Part shown: positions 14,723 through 21,478 of the stretch, one piece after another
Position numbering within the stretch: position 1 is the stretch's first letter
Layout of the letters: each line of letters begins with the position of its first letter
Assembly (NCBI GenBank): GCA_016932075.1
Contig: JAFGDP010000077.1
Coordinates: 1-21,478, forward strand
Origin: Chitinispirillaceae bacterium
Lineage (GTDB): Bacteria; Fibrobacterota; Chitinivibrionia; Chitinivibrionales; Chitinispirillaceae
Reading direction: 5' to 3'
Length of the DNA: 21,478 nucleotides
Position numbers and translations under genes: made by a program
The notes under the pieces: generated by a model
What the model was told of the DNA's origin: nothing
The model's input: only the letters and a program-made list of their open reading frames with translations
Databases searched by the model: none

Positions 14723-15901
14723 TTATCCGGAACAGCCCTCAAGGGGATGGTTTTTCATGGTGAAATGAAAGGTGCTGCTGGCCGGTTCTTTTGTCGACTC
14801 GATCCAGATCCTTCCCTCCATGGCGTCGACGGCCATTTTGCTGAAGGTAAGGCCGAGGCCGTAGTTCTTGAAGCCGGACTGGCTTGCCGGGATTTCGACG
14901 CTCGAAAATTTGTTGAAGATGGACTCGCGGGCGTTGTCGTCAATATATGATCCGGTGTTGGTGACCATCACATGGATCTCGTTGTTTTGTTCCATGGCGT
15001 ACGCCAGCTTGATCGGGTCGCCCTCGCCCGAATAGCGAAGCGCGTTGCCCACGATGTTAGAGAGGACGCGGGAGTAGAGCTCCTTGTCGTTACGGATCAG
15101 GATCTCCTCTTCGGAAGGGTAGGTGATCTCAAGCCGGGACGATTCATCGGCGGTCTGGTGAAAGGCGAACGGGGCGAGCGCACTGGCGGTTTCACGCTGC
15201 AGTATGAACAGTTCGCGCCGCGCAGGGAGCGTATTGTTTTCGAATTTTGAAATTGAGACGATGTTGTTGATCATCATGAGGATCTGTTTGATGGAGAGAT
15301 CGGCCTGGGTAAAAGCGGTCTTCTGAAGGTCCTGGTCGTTTGTCCCTTCGGACAGCGACATGCGGAGCAGGTCAAGTCCTGCCATGATGCCCTGCACCGG
15401 ATTTTTTATATCGTGAAACAGGATGCCGAGGTAGAGATCATTGAGCTTAAGCATTTTTTTTCGTTCCAGCGCTCCCGGCACCTTGCCAATAAAGGCTTGT
15501 TCGTCAAAGGGCTTGGTCATGTAATCATAGGCGCCCCTGCGCATGCTCTCCAGGCCGACCGCCAGCTTGTCTTCAGAGGTAAACATGATATACTGGGCAT
15601 ATTTGTTCTGTTTCCTGAGCGCGGGAAGGAGTTCGATGCCGGAAAGCCCAAGACCGAGGTTGATGTCGAGAAGCACGATATCGATCTCAGGGTGAGCTGC
15701 CAGGAACGTCTCGGCTTCCCGGCCGTCTTGAATATAGTCACACGCGAATCCGAGGTATTGAAGCAGTTCCTGGATGCCCTTGCCCACCATGTACTCATCG
15801 TCAATGATACAAACGCGCGCTTTTGGCAGTGCCTGGTCGCTGTGCGCCGGCGGCGCTCCTTTTTTTTTACCGATAATGGGCTGATCGAGGATGGTGCTCA
15901 T
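14723..15901 (-). CDS. Receiver domain-histidine kinase hybrid
   Basis: A 392-residue cytoplasmic signalling protein with the receiver in front of the kinase. The receiver (about 28-148) has Asp34/Asp35, phosphoacceptor Asp79 (VLLDINLG), Thr108 and Lys130 (TKPFD). The kinase has an H-box HDIKN (His163), an N-box SNIVGNALRYS and a G-box YGLGLTFSKM near the C-terminus. No membrane segment, PAS or GAF sensor is seen. This arrangement suits an intermediate that receives phosphate from another kinase and then signals onward. Its H-box wording HDIKN and the C-terminal GLGLxFxKM...GRIW match those of the giant kinase downstream, suggesting related lineages. I chose ATG 15901 (MSTILDQ) with TGGAG upstream. 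The frame is open to 15946. Confidence 0.92.
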   Translation of the reverse strand: MSTILDQPIIGKKKGAPPAHSDQALPKARVCIIDDEYMVGKGIQELLQYLGFACDYIQDGREAETFLAAHPEIDIVLLDINLGLGLSGIELLPALRKQNKYAQYIMFTSEDKLAVGLESMRRGAYDYMTKPFDEQAFIGKVPGALERKKMLKLNDLYLGILFHDIKNPVQGIMAGLDLLRMSLSEGTNDQDLQKTAFTQADLSIKQILMMINNIVSISKFENNTLPARRELFILQRETASALAPFAFHQTADESSRLEITYPSEEEILIRNDKELYSRVLSNIVGNALRYSGEGDPIKLAYAMEQNNEIHVMVTNTGSYIDDNARESIFNKFSSVEIPASQSGFKNYGLGLTFSKMAVDAMEGRIWIESTKEPASSTFHFTMKNHPLEGCSG

Positions 15902-16078
15902 TGATTGACGGCTCCATGAGAAAAAGGTTAGGGGACTATGGCGCACATGTATTTAAAGAATGAAATTTATTATATATTTATGGAACCGGAATTATAAAGG
16001 TTTTTTACCTTTCCAGGCGCCGGTCATTCTTATTTTGTTAAATAGCAAAGGGTTACTAGCGCTAATTATTTTTGAAAA
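15902..16078. promoter_or_regulatory. Divergent intergenic region with small palindromes
   Basis: This 177-base AT-rich gap separates the minus-strand receiver-kinase from the plus-strand LarA-like gene and should hold promoters for both. Two short dyads are visible: AAAGGT-TTTTT-ACCTTT at 15996-16012 and TAGCGCTA at 16057-16064, the latter 15 bases before the LarA-like start, where a repressor could block initiation. No hexamer pair is convincing. Confidence 0.3.
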
Positions 16079-17305
16079 ATGGAATTATTCACTATAAAGC
16101 AGCGTTTCGACGCACCAACGTGCGGTCCGGTTGAAAATGCGGTGATCAAGGGATTGCGCATGATCGACCGGGGCAGGGTCGGCGGTGGCCGCATGGCGAT
16201 TGCCGTGGGCAGCCGGGGTATTGCCGGCCTGGACCGGATCGTGCGGGCCACAGTAGCATGGGTAAAGGAGTCGGGCGGGGTTCCGTTTATCGTACCTGCC
16301 ATGGGAAGTCACGGCTCTGCGACGGCAGAGGGTCAGGCCGCCGTCCTTGCAGAATATGGGATCACGGCGCAGAGGGTCGGCGCCCCTGTCGTGTCGAGCA
16401 TGGAGGTGGCGGAGATCGGAACAAGCAGGCTGGGAAACCGGGTGGTCATGGACCGGGCCGCATATGAGGCGGACGGGGTCCTGCTTGTAAACCGGATCAA
16501 GCCGCATACCGATTTTCACGGGCGGTATGAAAGCGGTCTGGTGAAAATGGGGGTCATTGGTCTTGGAAATCACGAGGCCGCGATGGAACTTCACGGTTAC
16601 GGCGTTGCCGGGTTGCGCGACCATGTTCCGGCATCGTTCGAGGTCATCACCGCGACCGGCAAAATCGTCGCCGGGATCGCGATTATCGAAAATGCCTATG
16701 ACGAGGTTGCGGCGATTGAAGTATGCGCCGGCGCGGATATTCTCAAGCGCGAGCCCGGCCTGCTCAGCATGGCGCGCAGCAACATGCCGTCGCTGCCCGT
16801 AGAGGACATTGACGTGCTTGTGGTGGACCGTCTGGGCAAAGATATCAGCGGGACCGGCATGGACCCGAATATCATAGGCCGGATCAGGATTCCGGGGCAG
16901 CAGGAACCTGCCAGACCGCGCATACGGCATATCGTGGTGACCGACCTCACGCCCGCATCGCATGGCAATGCGCTCGGCATAGGCCTGGCGGACGTGATCA
17001 CGCAGCGGCTCTTTGACCGCATCGATTTCGAATCCATGCGGGTCAATGTGCGTACCAGCCTGTTTCTTGAGAGGATCAAGGTTCCTTTCATTGCGGCCAG
17101 CGATGCGGATGCCGTTGCCCTCGCGCTCAGGGCCTGCGGCAGGATAGAGCAGGGAACAGAGCGTATCGTTCGCATCAGGGACACGCTCACCCTAGGAAAG
17201 GTGCAGGTATCGGGGACGGTTCTGGAAGAGATACGGGACAGTGTTGAGGTTGTAGGAGGTCCGGAGGAAATGCTTTCTGAAAAAGGAACGCTTAGGGAAT
17301 TTTAA
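16079..17305 (+). CDS. LarA-like (DUF2088) nickel-pincer isomerase family protein
   Basis: A 408-residue protein of the lactate racemase (LarA, DUF2088) superfamily, whose members racemise or epimerise 2-hydroxy acids with a nickel-pincer nucleotide cofactor. Blocks typical of the group are AMGSHGSATAEGQ (His78) and NRIKPHTDFHGRYESG followed by LVKMG and GLGNHEA. His78, His143, Lys156 and His165 are the likely metal- and cofactor-binding residues by analogy with LarA, though I could not align them exactly. The cofactor-making genes larB, larC and larE are not in the window. A four-carbon acid sugar kinase starts 64 bases downstream on the same strand, so the substrate is more likely a sugar acid than lactate (inference). 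Ribosome-binding site weak. The protein may be unrelated to lactate. Confidence 0.8.
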   Translation: MELFTIKQRFDAPTCGPVENAVIKGLRMIDRGRVGGGRMAIAVGSRGIAGLDRIVRATVAWVKESGGVPFIVPAMGSHGSATAEGQAAVLAEYGITAQRVGAPVVSSMEVAEIGTSRLGNRVVMDRAAYEADGVLLVNRIKPHTDFHGRYESGLVKMGVIGLGNHEAAMELHGYGVAGLRDHVPASFEVITATGKIVAGIAIIENAYDEVAAIEVCAGADILKREPGLLSMARSNMPSLPVEDIDVLVVDRLGKDISGTGMDPNIIGRIRIPGQQEPARPRIRHIVVTDLTPASHGNALGIGLADVITQRLFDRIDFESMRVNVRTSLFLERIKVPFIAASDADAVALALRACGRIEQGTERIVRIRDTLTLGKVQVSGTVLEEIRDSVEVVGGPEEMLSEKGTLREF

Positions 17306-17368
17306 ATTGCAGAATGAAGAATGATGAATTAAAAACAAAAAATGAGATTCCGCAATCCGCAATTTTAT
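17306..17368. repeat. Tandem heptamer repeat between LarA-like and kinase genes
   Basis: The whole gap between the two genes reads as 7-base units: ATTGCAG, AATGAAG, AATGATG, AATTAAA, AACAAAA, AATGAGA, TTCCGCA, ATCCGCA, ATTTTAT. The array starts with the base after one stop codon and ends one base before the next start codon. The 15-mer at 17349-17363 is identical to 2524-2538. It supplies no ribosome-binding site to the following gene. Confidence 0.6.
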
Positions 17369-17369
17369 T

Positions 17370-18599
17370 ATGTCCATAAAACTCCTGATCCTTGCAGATG
17401 ACCTGACCGGTGCTGCTGACACGGCGGTGCAGTGTGTCAAGCATGGGAGCGGTGCCGCGCTCTGGCTCGGGACCGGTCTTCCAGAACTTGAACCCGGCAT
17501 CGGCGTCCTCGCCATTGACACTGAAACGCGGCACCGTGCGGCCATAGACGCTTTCAGGAAGGTCACGGCGCTGGTGCATTCGGCGCGGGCCGCGGGCGTG
17601 GTGTCGTATTACAAAAAAATCGATTCGACTTTCCGCGGTAATGCCGGCGCCGAGCTTGAGGCGCTCATGCAGGCTGCCTGCTCGCCCCAGCTCATGCTGG
17701 TGCCGGCCTACCCCCGCGGCGGCAGGATAACCCGGGGCGGGCGCCAGTACGTGCACGGCAGGCCCCTTCACGAATCACCGTTTGCGCGGGACCTCCGCGA
17801 CCCGGTTACTGAGAGTTTTATCCCGGCGATTCTCGGAAAACAGACGCCGTTTCCGGTTCATGTGATAGACCGGGACGCGTTTGCCGGTTTTGATGCGCAT
17901 GCGGAGCGCAGGCCCGGCATTTTCGTTTTTGATGCGGAAACAGACGATGACCTCGTCCGCATCGGAAAAAAACTCGCCGCCGGCAACAAGCTGACCGCCC
18001 TTGCTGGCGCCGCGGGTTTTGCCGCGGTCGCGAGTGAATTCTTACCCCTTCCTTTGACGGCGTCAGCGATGCCGCGGTTCCACGACCGGTTGTTTATTGT
18101 CAATGGAAGCCGCAACGAGGTGTCGCTTGAGCAGGTCGCCCGCGCGCGGCAGGCCGGCGTATTCTGCGCGTTTCTCCATGCCGAGATGATCGAGCCCGGC
18201 GCCAGAGCCCCATCCGGGAAGGATGAGGCCATTGTCGCTTCGTTGATTCAACAATTGCACATGCAGGGCCGGGCAATGCTGTCGGTGCCGTTCCAGCCGC
18301 TTCCAGGAAGTGCGCCGGACGCATGCGCGTTTGCGCTGGGGCGGATCACTGCCGCCGTCCTTGAGCAGGTACCGGACTCGAATGTGGCGCTTTTTGGCGG
18401 CGATACCGCGTATGCCGTATGCAAGGCGAACGACATATGCCTTCTCTTTCCGCAGGCGGAGATTCAGCCCGGGCTTACGGTATGCACCGCCGGCCTCGGC
18501 GCCGGCGTGCGAGCGGTCATGCTCAAGTCAGGCGGATTTGGATCGGAAGGCGTCATAGACGTGATCGGGCGCTATATTTTATCATCCGGACAATCATGA
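17370..18599 (+). CDS. Four-carbon acid sugar kinase family protein (DUF1537/OtnK-like)
   Basis: A 409-residue kinase of the DUF1537 family, which phosphorylates four-carbon sugar acids such as D-erythronate and D-threonate (sometimes others) before oxidation to central intermediates. The N-terminal substrate domain carries ILADDLTGAADTAVQ (7-21) and KKIDSTFRGNAGAEL (82-96), both family hallmarks. The C-terminal nucleotide domain carries LFGGDTA and the closing KSGGFGSEGVIDVI. The usual partners, a PdxA-like or 3-hydroxyisobutyrate-type dehydrogenase and an aldolase, are missing from the window. The partner here is the LarA-like gene, suggesting epimerisation followed by phosphorylation. The start at 17370 fits the family, but only repeat-derived sequence precedes it, so translation may be coupled or weak. 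Confidence 0.88.
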   Translation: MSIKLLILADDLTGAADTAVQCVKHGSGAALWLGTGLPELEPGIGVLAIDTETRHRAAIDAFRKVTALVHSARAAGVVSYYKKIDSTFRGNAGAELEALMQAACSPQLMLVPAYPRGGRITRGGRQYVHGRPLHESPFARDLRDPVTESFIPAILGKQTPFPVHVIDRDAFAGFDAHAERRPGIFVFDAETDDDLVRIGKKLAAGNKLTALAGAAGFAAVASEFLPLPLTASAMPRFHDRLFIVNGSRNEVSLEQVARARQAGVFCAFLHAEMIEPGARAPSGKDEAIVASLIQQLHMQGRAMLSVPFQPLPGSAPDACAFALGRITAAVLEQVPDSNVALFGGDTAYAVCKANDICLLFPQAEIQPGLTVCTAGLGAGVRAVMLKSGGFGSEGVIDVIGRYILSSGQS

Positions 18600-18778
18600 G
18601 GGATGCATTGTGCCGGATGTCACATACACCATACCCCGGCGCAGCGGTCTCCTGGCACGGATACGGGAATCCGGCGTATTGTATACCGTCCGGCAACTGC
18701 TCGACAAACATGACACATTACCATAGTATTTAGGGTAGCCGTAATGTCCTTACCCGAGCAGCGATACGGAGACAGTTT

Positions 18779-20266
18779 ATGAAACGGTCCGCAGGCATTT
18801 TCCTCCATCCGACCTCCCTGCCGTCCCGCTTCGGTATCGGCGATCTGGGAGAGAGCGTTTACAAGTGGATCGATATTCTCGCGGAAAGCAGGCATGTTTT
18901 CTGGCAGGTATGTCCGTTGGGCCCGACCGGTTTCGGTGATTCGCCGTACCAGAGTCTCTGCTCGCTTGCCGGAAACACGCTTCTTATTTCTCCGGAAAAA
19001 CTGTTCGAGCAGGAGCTTCTGACCACCGAAGAGCTTGTCGCTTTTCCGCATCTGTCTTCCGGCAGCGTTGAGTATGGTACGGTTATTGTTGAAAAGAAAA
19101 AGCTGTTCGAGAAAGCATACGCCCGGTTCAACGACTCGGCCCAGTTTTCCCGGTTCTGTGAAGACGAACGATACTGGCTCGATGATTTCGCGCTTTTCAT
19201 GGTTATTAAGAAAAATCACGGCACTATTCCCTGGATTGACTGGGAGCCGTCCTACAAGCTCCGTTTTCCTGCCGCCCTTGATGAGCTGGATGCGGCGGAG
19301 CGGCGAGAGGTCAGGTACCATAAATTCCTCCAGTACATGTTTCATGTGCAATGGAACGGCCTGCACGACTATGCGCGGCAGAAAGGGGTGCGGATCATCG
19401 GCGACCTTCCGTACTATGTCGCTTTTGACAGTTCCGATACCTGGGGGTCGCCCGAGCTGTTTGAACTGGATGAGAAGGGTAATCCGCTCCGGGTGGCCGG
19501 CGTTCCGCCGGATTACTTCTCAAAGACCGGGCAGCTCTGGGGTAATCCGCTGTACCAGTGGAACAACATGCGGCAGGACGGCTTTGCCTGGTGGGTCCGG
19601 CGCATTAAAAAAATGGTGCAGCAGTACGACTACCTGCGGCTCGATCATTTCCGCGGTTTTGAATCGTACTGGGCAATACCGGCGGGAAGCGCTACTGCCG
19701 TGGACGGAACCTGGGAACGCGGTCCCGGGGAGGATTTTTTCAGTACGGTCCGTTTCGCGCTCGGTGATGTTCCTCTCATCGCCGAGGACCTCGGCGAAAC
19801 CACGCACGGCGTTGAAGAGCTGCGTCGCAAGGCCGGCATTCCCGGCATGAAGGTGCTGCAGTTCGCCTTTACCGGTGATCCTGAAAACCCCTATCTTCCC
19901 TGCAATGTGTGCCGGGACAGTATCATGTACACCGGTACCCATGACAACGATACCTCTTGCGGCTGGTTCGAGGGGCTTGCTGCACCGGAACAAGACCGCG
20001 TGGCCGGGTATCTCGGCTGCACCCGTGACGATTTTCTCGACCGTTTTCTGCGACTGGCCTATATGTCTCCGTCCATGCTCTGCATCGTGCCGGTACAAGA
20101 CGCCCTCGGACTCGGCTCGGGAAACCGGATGAACGTCCCGGGCAGGGAGAGCGGCAACTGGTGCTGGCGCATGGCCCCCGAACATCTGTCCGCGACCTAT
20201 TTTTCAAGGGTGAAAAAACTTGCCCGCATTTATGGAAGAGACCCGGGCGAAGCGCAGCCCCTCTAA
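18779..20266 (+). CDS. malQ: 4-alpha-glucanotransferase (amylomaltase, GH77)
   Basis: A 495-residue enzyme of the usual bacterial amylomaltase length. It transfers alpha-1,4-glucan segments between maltooligosaccharides in the cytoplasm and works with glycogen phosphorylase in glycogen or maltodextrin turnover. The GH77 catalytic triad is visible: nucleophile Asp289 in RLDHFRGF, acid/base Glu336 in IAEDLGE and Asp389 in GTHDNDT, at spacings matching Thermus amylomaltase. IIGDLPYYVAFDSSDTWG and AGVPPDYFSKTGQLWGNPLY are family blocks. The start has GGAG about nine bases upstream. The 179 bases before it hold no supported gene. No other glycogen genes are in the window. The flavoprotein gene follows after 18 bases. 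Confidence 0.97.
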   Translation: MKRSAGIFLHPTSLPSRFGIGDLGESVYKWIDILAESRHVFWQVCPLGPTGFGDSPYQSLCSLAGNTLLISPEKLFEQELLTTEELVAFPHLSSGSVEYGTVIVEKKKLFEKAYARFNDSAQFSRFCEDERYWLDDFALFMVIKKNHGTIPWIDWEPSYKLRFPAALDELDAAERREVRYHKFLQYMFHVQWNGLHDYARQKGVRIIGDLPYYVAFDSSDTWGSPELFELDEKGNPLRVAGVPPDYFSKTGQLWGNPLYQWNNMRQDGFAWWVRRIKKMVQQYDYLRLDHFRGFESYWAIPAGSATAVDGTWERGPGEDFFSTVRFALGDVPLIAEDLGETTHGVEELRRKAGIPGMKVLQFAFTGDPENPYLPCNVCRDSIMYTGTHDNDTSCGWFEGLAAPEQDRVAGYLGCTRDDFLDRFLRLAYMSPSMLCIVPVQDALGLGSGNRMNVPGRESGNWCWRMAPEHLSATYFSRVKKLARIYGRDPGEAQPL

Positions 20267-20284
20267 TCACATCAGCGCGATTAC

Positions 20285-21403
20285 ATGGATACTACTGAAT
20301 GCATCGTCATCGGTGCCGGTGTTACCGGCCTGGCAATAAGTGAAGCCCTCAGCCGCAACGGGAGGGAGGTCGTGCTGCTTGAACGGCACGATTCCTTCGG
20401 CCGCGAAACGTCTTCGCGCAACAGCGAGGTGATCCATGCCGGATTCTATTATCCCGCCGGATCACTCAAGGCGCGGCTCTGTGTTGAGGGCAACAGCCTT
20501 CTCTATGCGTTCTGCGAAGCGAACGATGTTCCGTATAAACGATGCGGCAAGCTGGTCGTTGCGCGCAATGACGATGAACAGCGGAAGATCAATCATCTGT
20601 TCGAACAGGGAAAGGAAAATGGCGTCCGTGATCTTGAACAGTGCGCGCCCCCGCGCATTCGCGAGCTTGAGCCGGATATCCGCGGAACGCTCGCGCTGCT
20701 GAGTCTCTCCACCGGGATTTTCGACACCCATGCCTTTATGAAGCGGCTGGAACAGCGGTCACTCGACGCCGGCGCGACCATTGCCTATAATTGCGAGGTC
20801 ATAGGCATGACCGGCAGCGGCGGGCAGTATGAGGTCCTGGTAAAGGATGTTGACGGATCAGATACTGCCCTGCGGTGCGAACGGGTGATCAATGCCGCCG
20901 GGCTTGCCGCCGGCCGGATCGCGGCAATGGCGGGGATCGATATCGACAGGGCGGGATACCGCGTCCGGTACTGCAAGGGTGAATACTTCGGCGTATCAAA
21001 CCGTCACAAGGGCAGGCTTTCGCACCTCGTGTATCCGGCGCCGACCGCGATCAGCCTCGGCATTCATGGCGTGCTCGGGCTCGACGGCGGCCTCAAGCTC
21101 GGACCCAGCGCATTTTTTGTTGATGAGATTAACTACGATGTCGATCCTGCTCATGCGCGGGATTTTTACGCCAGTGCGAAATCGCTTTTTCCGTTTCTTG
21201 AACCGGGCGATCTTTCGCCGGACATGGCCGGGATCCGTCCAAAACTGCTGCGCGACGGCGAGTCGTTTCACGATTTTATCATCCGTGACGAGGCGGACAG
21301 GGGACTGCCCGGACTGATTAATCTGATCGGCATCGAGTCGCCGGGCCTGACCTCGGCGCTCGCTCTGGCAGGGTACGTGAAACGACTGGTGATGGGGGAT
21401 TGA
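20285..21403 (+). CDS. lhgO: FAD-dependent oxidoreductase, L-2-hydroxyglutarate oxidase-like
   Basis: A 372-residue flavoprotein of the DAO/L-2-hydroxyglutarate oxidase group. LhgO-type enzymes oxidise L-2-hydroxyglutarate to 2-oxoglutarate and pass electrons to the quinone pool or oxygen. The FAD-binding GxGxxG is Gly10-AGVTG15, with Glu33 for the ribose. SSRNSEVIHAGFYYP (43-57) is characteristic of the group, as are VINAAGLAAG and the C-terminal GIESPGLTSALALAG. Length is slightly under the 390-400 residues of E. coli LhgO. It starts 18 bases after malQ and is probably cotranscribed, although the two functions are not obviously linked. Substrate is inferred from family motifs: other 2-hydroxy acids or glycerol-type substrates are possible. 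Confidence 0.87.
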   Translation: MDTTECIVIGAGVTGLAISEALSRNGREVVLLERHDSFGRETSSRNSEVIHAGFYYPAGSLKARLCVEGNSLLYAFCEANDVPYKRCGKLVVARNDDEQRKINHLFEQGKENGVRDLEQCAPPRIRELEPDIRGTLALLSLSTGIFDTHAFMKRLEQRSLDAGATIAYNCEVIGMTGSGGQYEVLVKDVDGSDTALRCERVINAAGLAAGRIAAMAGIDIDRAGYRVRYCKGEYFGVSNRHKGRLSHLVYPAPTAISLGIHGVLGLDGGLKLGPSAFFVDEINYDVDPAHARDFYASAKSLFPFLEPGDLSPDMAGIRPKLLRDGESFHDFIIRDEADRGLPGLINLIGIESPGLTSALALAGYVKRLVMGD

Positions 21404-21478
21404 GCCTGTCGTGGCATAATGCAGCTACAGTACTTAAGCCGGTAAAGCCGGAAATGGGATATTGGATGGCTTTGCGGC

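Noticed and set aside
16085..16963. 292-codon minus-strand frame opposite the LarA-like gene
   Set aside because: Shadow of a well-supported gene; product rich in His and Arg with no recognisable fold.
18603..18713. Short plus-strand frame of 36 codons starting MHCAGCHIHH, containing a haem-binding-like CxxCH
   Set aside because: No ribosome-binding site, no signal peptide, low-information remainder. The CxxCH is probably chance.
21404..21478. Window end after the flavoprotein gene, with a repeated AAGCCGG
   Set aside because: No gene, terminator or clear dyad could be supported in these 75 bases.
1..21478. CRISPR arrays, insertion sequences, integrases, tRNA or rRNA genes
   Set aside because: Looked for on both strands and none seen. 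The heptamer arrays are too short and variable to be CRISPR.

Overview
The window (21,478 bp, no rRNA or tRNA seen) is a chromosomal stretch of a GC-moderate bacterium. Taxonomy is a tentative inference. The first gene ends in a subtilase catalytic motif followed by a beta-rich tail that resembles the C-terminal sorting domains of type IX-secreted proteins, which points towards the FCB group (Fibrobacterota-like or a related lineage). Rubrerythrin and a large Hanks-kinase/histidine-kinase hybrid are compatible with an anaerobe or microaerophile that relies on complex signalling. Base composition is mosaic: about 55-60% GC in most genes, but some sub-gene blocks are far lower (one 60-base stretch at 5041-5100 is 20% GC).

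Layout. Left, plus strand (1-2467): 3' end of a secreted subtilisin-like protease, rubrerythrin, and a cystathionine gamma-synthase-like PLP enzyme that ends at a likely terminator. Centre, minus strand (15901 down to 2539): nine genes or remnants all pointing left. In transcription order they are a receiver-histidine kinase, a SRPBCC-PilZ protein, a 5'-truncated DUF4143 ATPase remnant, an AbrB/MazE-type DNA-binding protein, a four-gene acyl-carrier cassette, and a 1705-residue Ser/Thr kinase-ATPase-GAF-histidine kinase. Right, plus strand (16079-21403): a LarA-like nickel-pincer isomerase, a four-carbon acid sugar kinase, 4-alpha-glucanotransferase MalQ and an L-2-hydroxyglutarate oxidase-like flavoprotein.

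The most interesting region is 7899-12654. A homologue of the cyanobacterial long-chain acyl-ACP reductase, with its nucleophilic Cys retained, is followed by a stand-alone acyl carrier protein, an acyl-adenylating-enzyme homologue with damaged motifs and no A10 lysine, and a thiamine-diphosphate enzyme of the acetolactate synthase/benzaldehyde lyase type. Together they suggest a compact route from a carrier-bound acyl chain to an aldehyde and then a ThDP-dependent carboligation or cleavage product such as an acyloin. No aldehyde-deformylating oxygenase is present. The huge sensor kinase lies directly downstream on the same strand, and another kinase and a PilZ protein lie upstream, so the product could be a lipid-like signal. 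That last step is speculation.

The right-hand block looks like carbohydrate and hydroxy-acid catabolism. Three intergenic stretches carry degenerate tandem heptamers, a dispersed repeat family that also abuts gene ends and starts.
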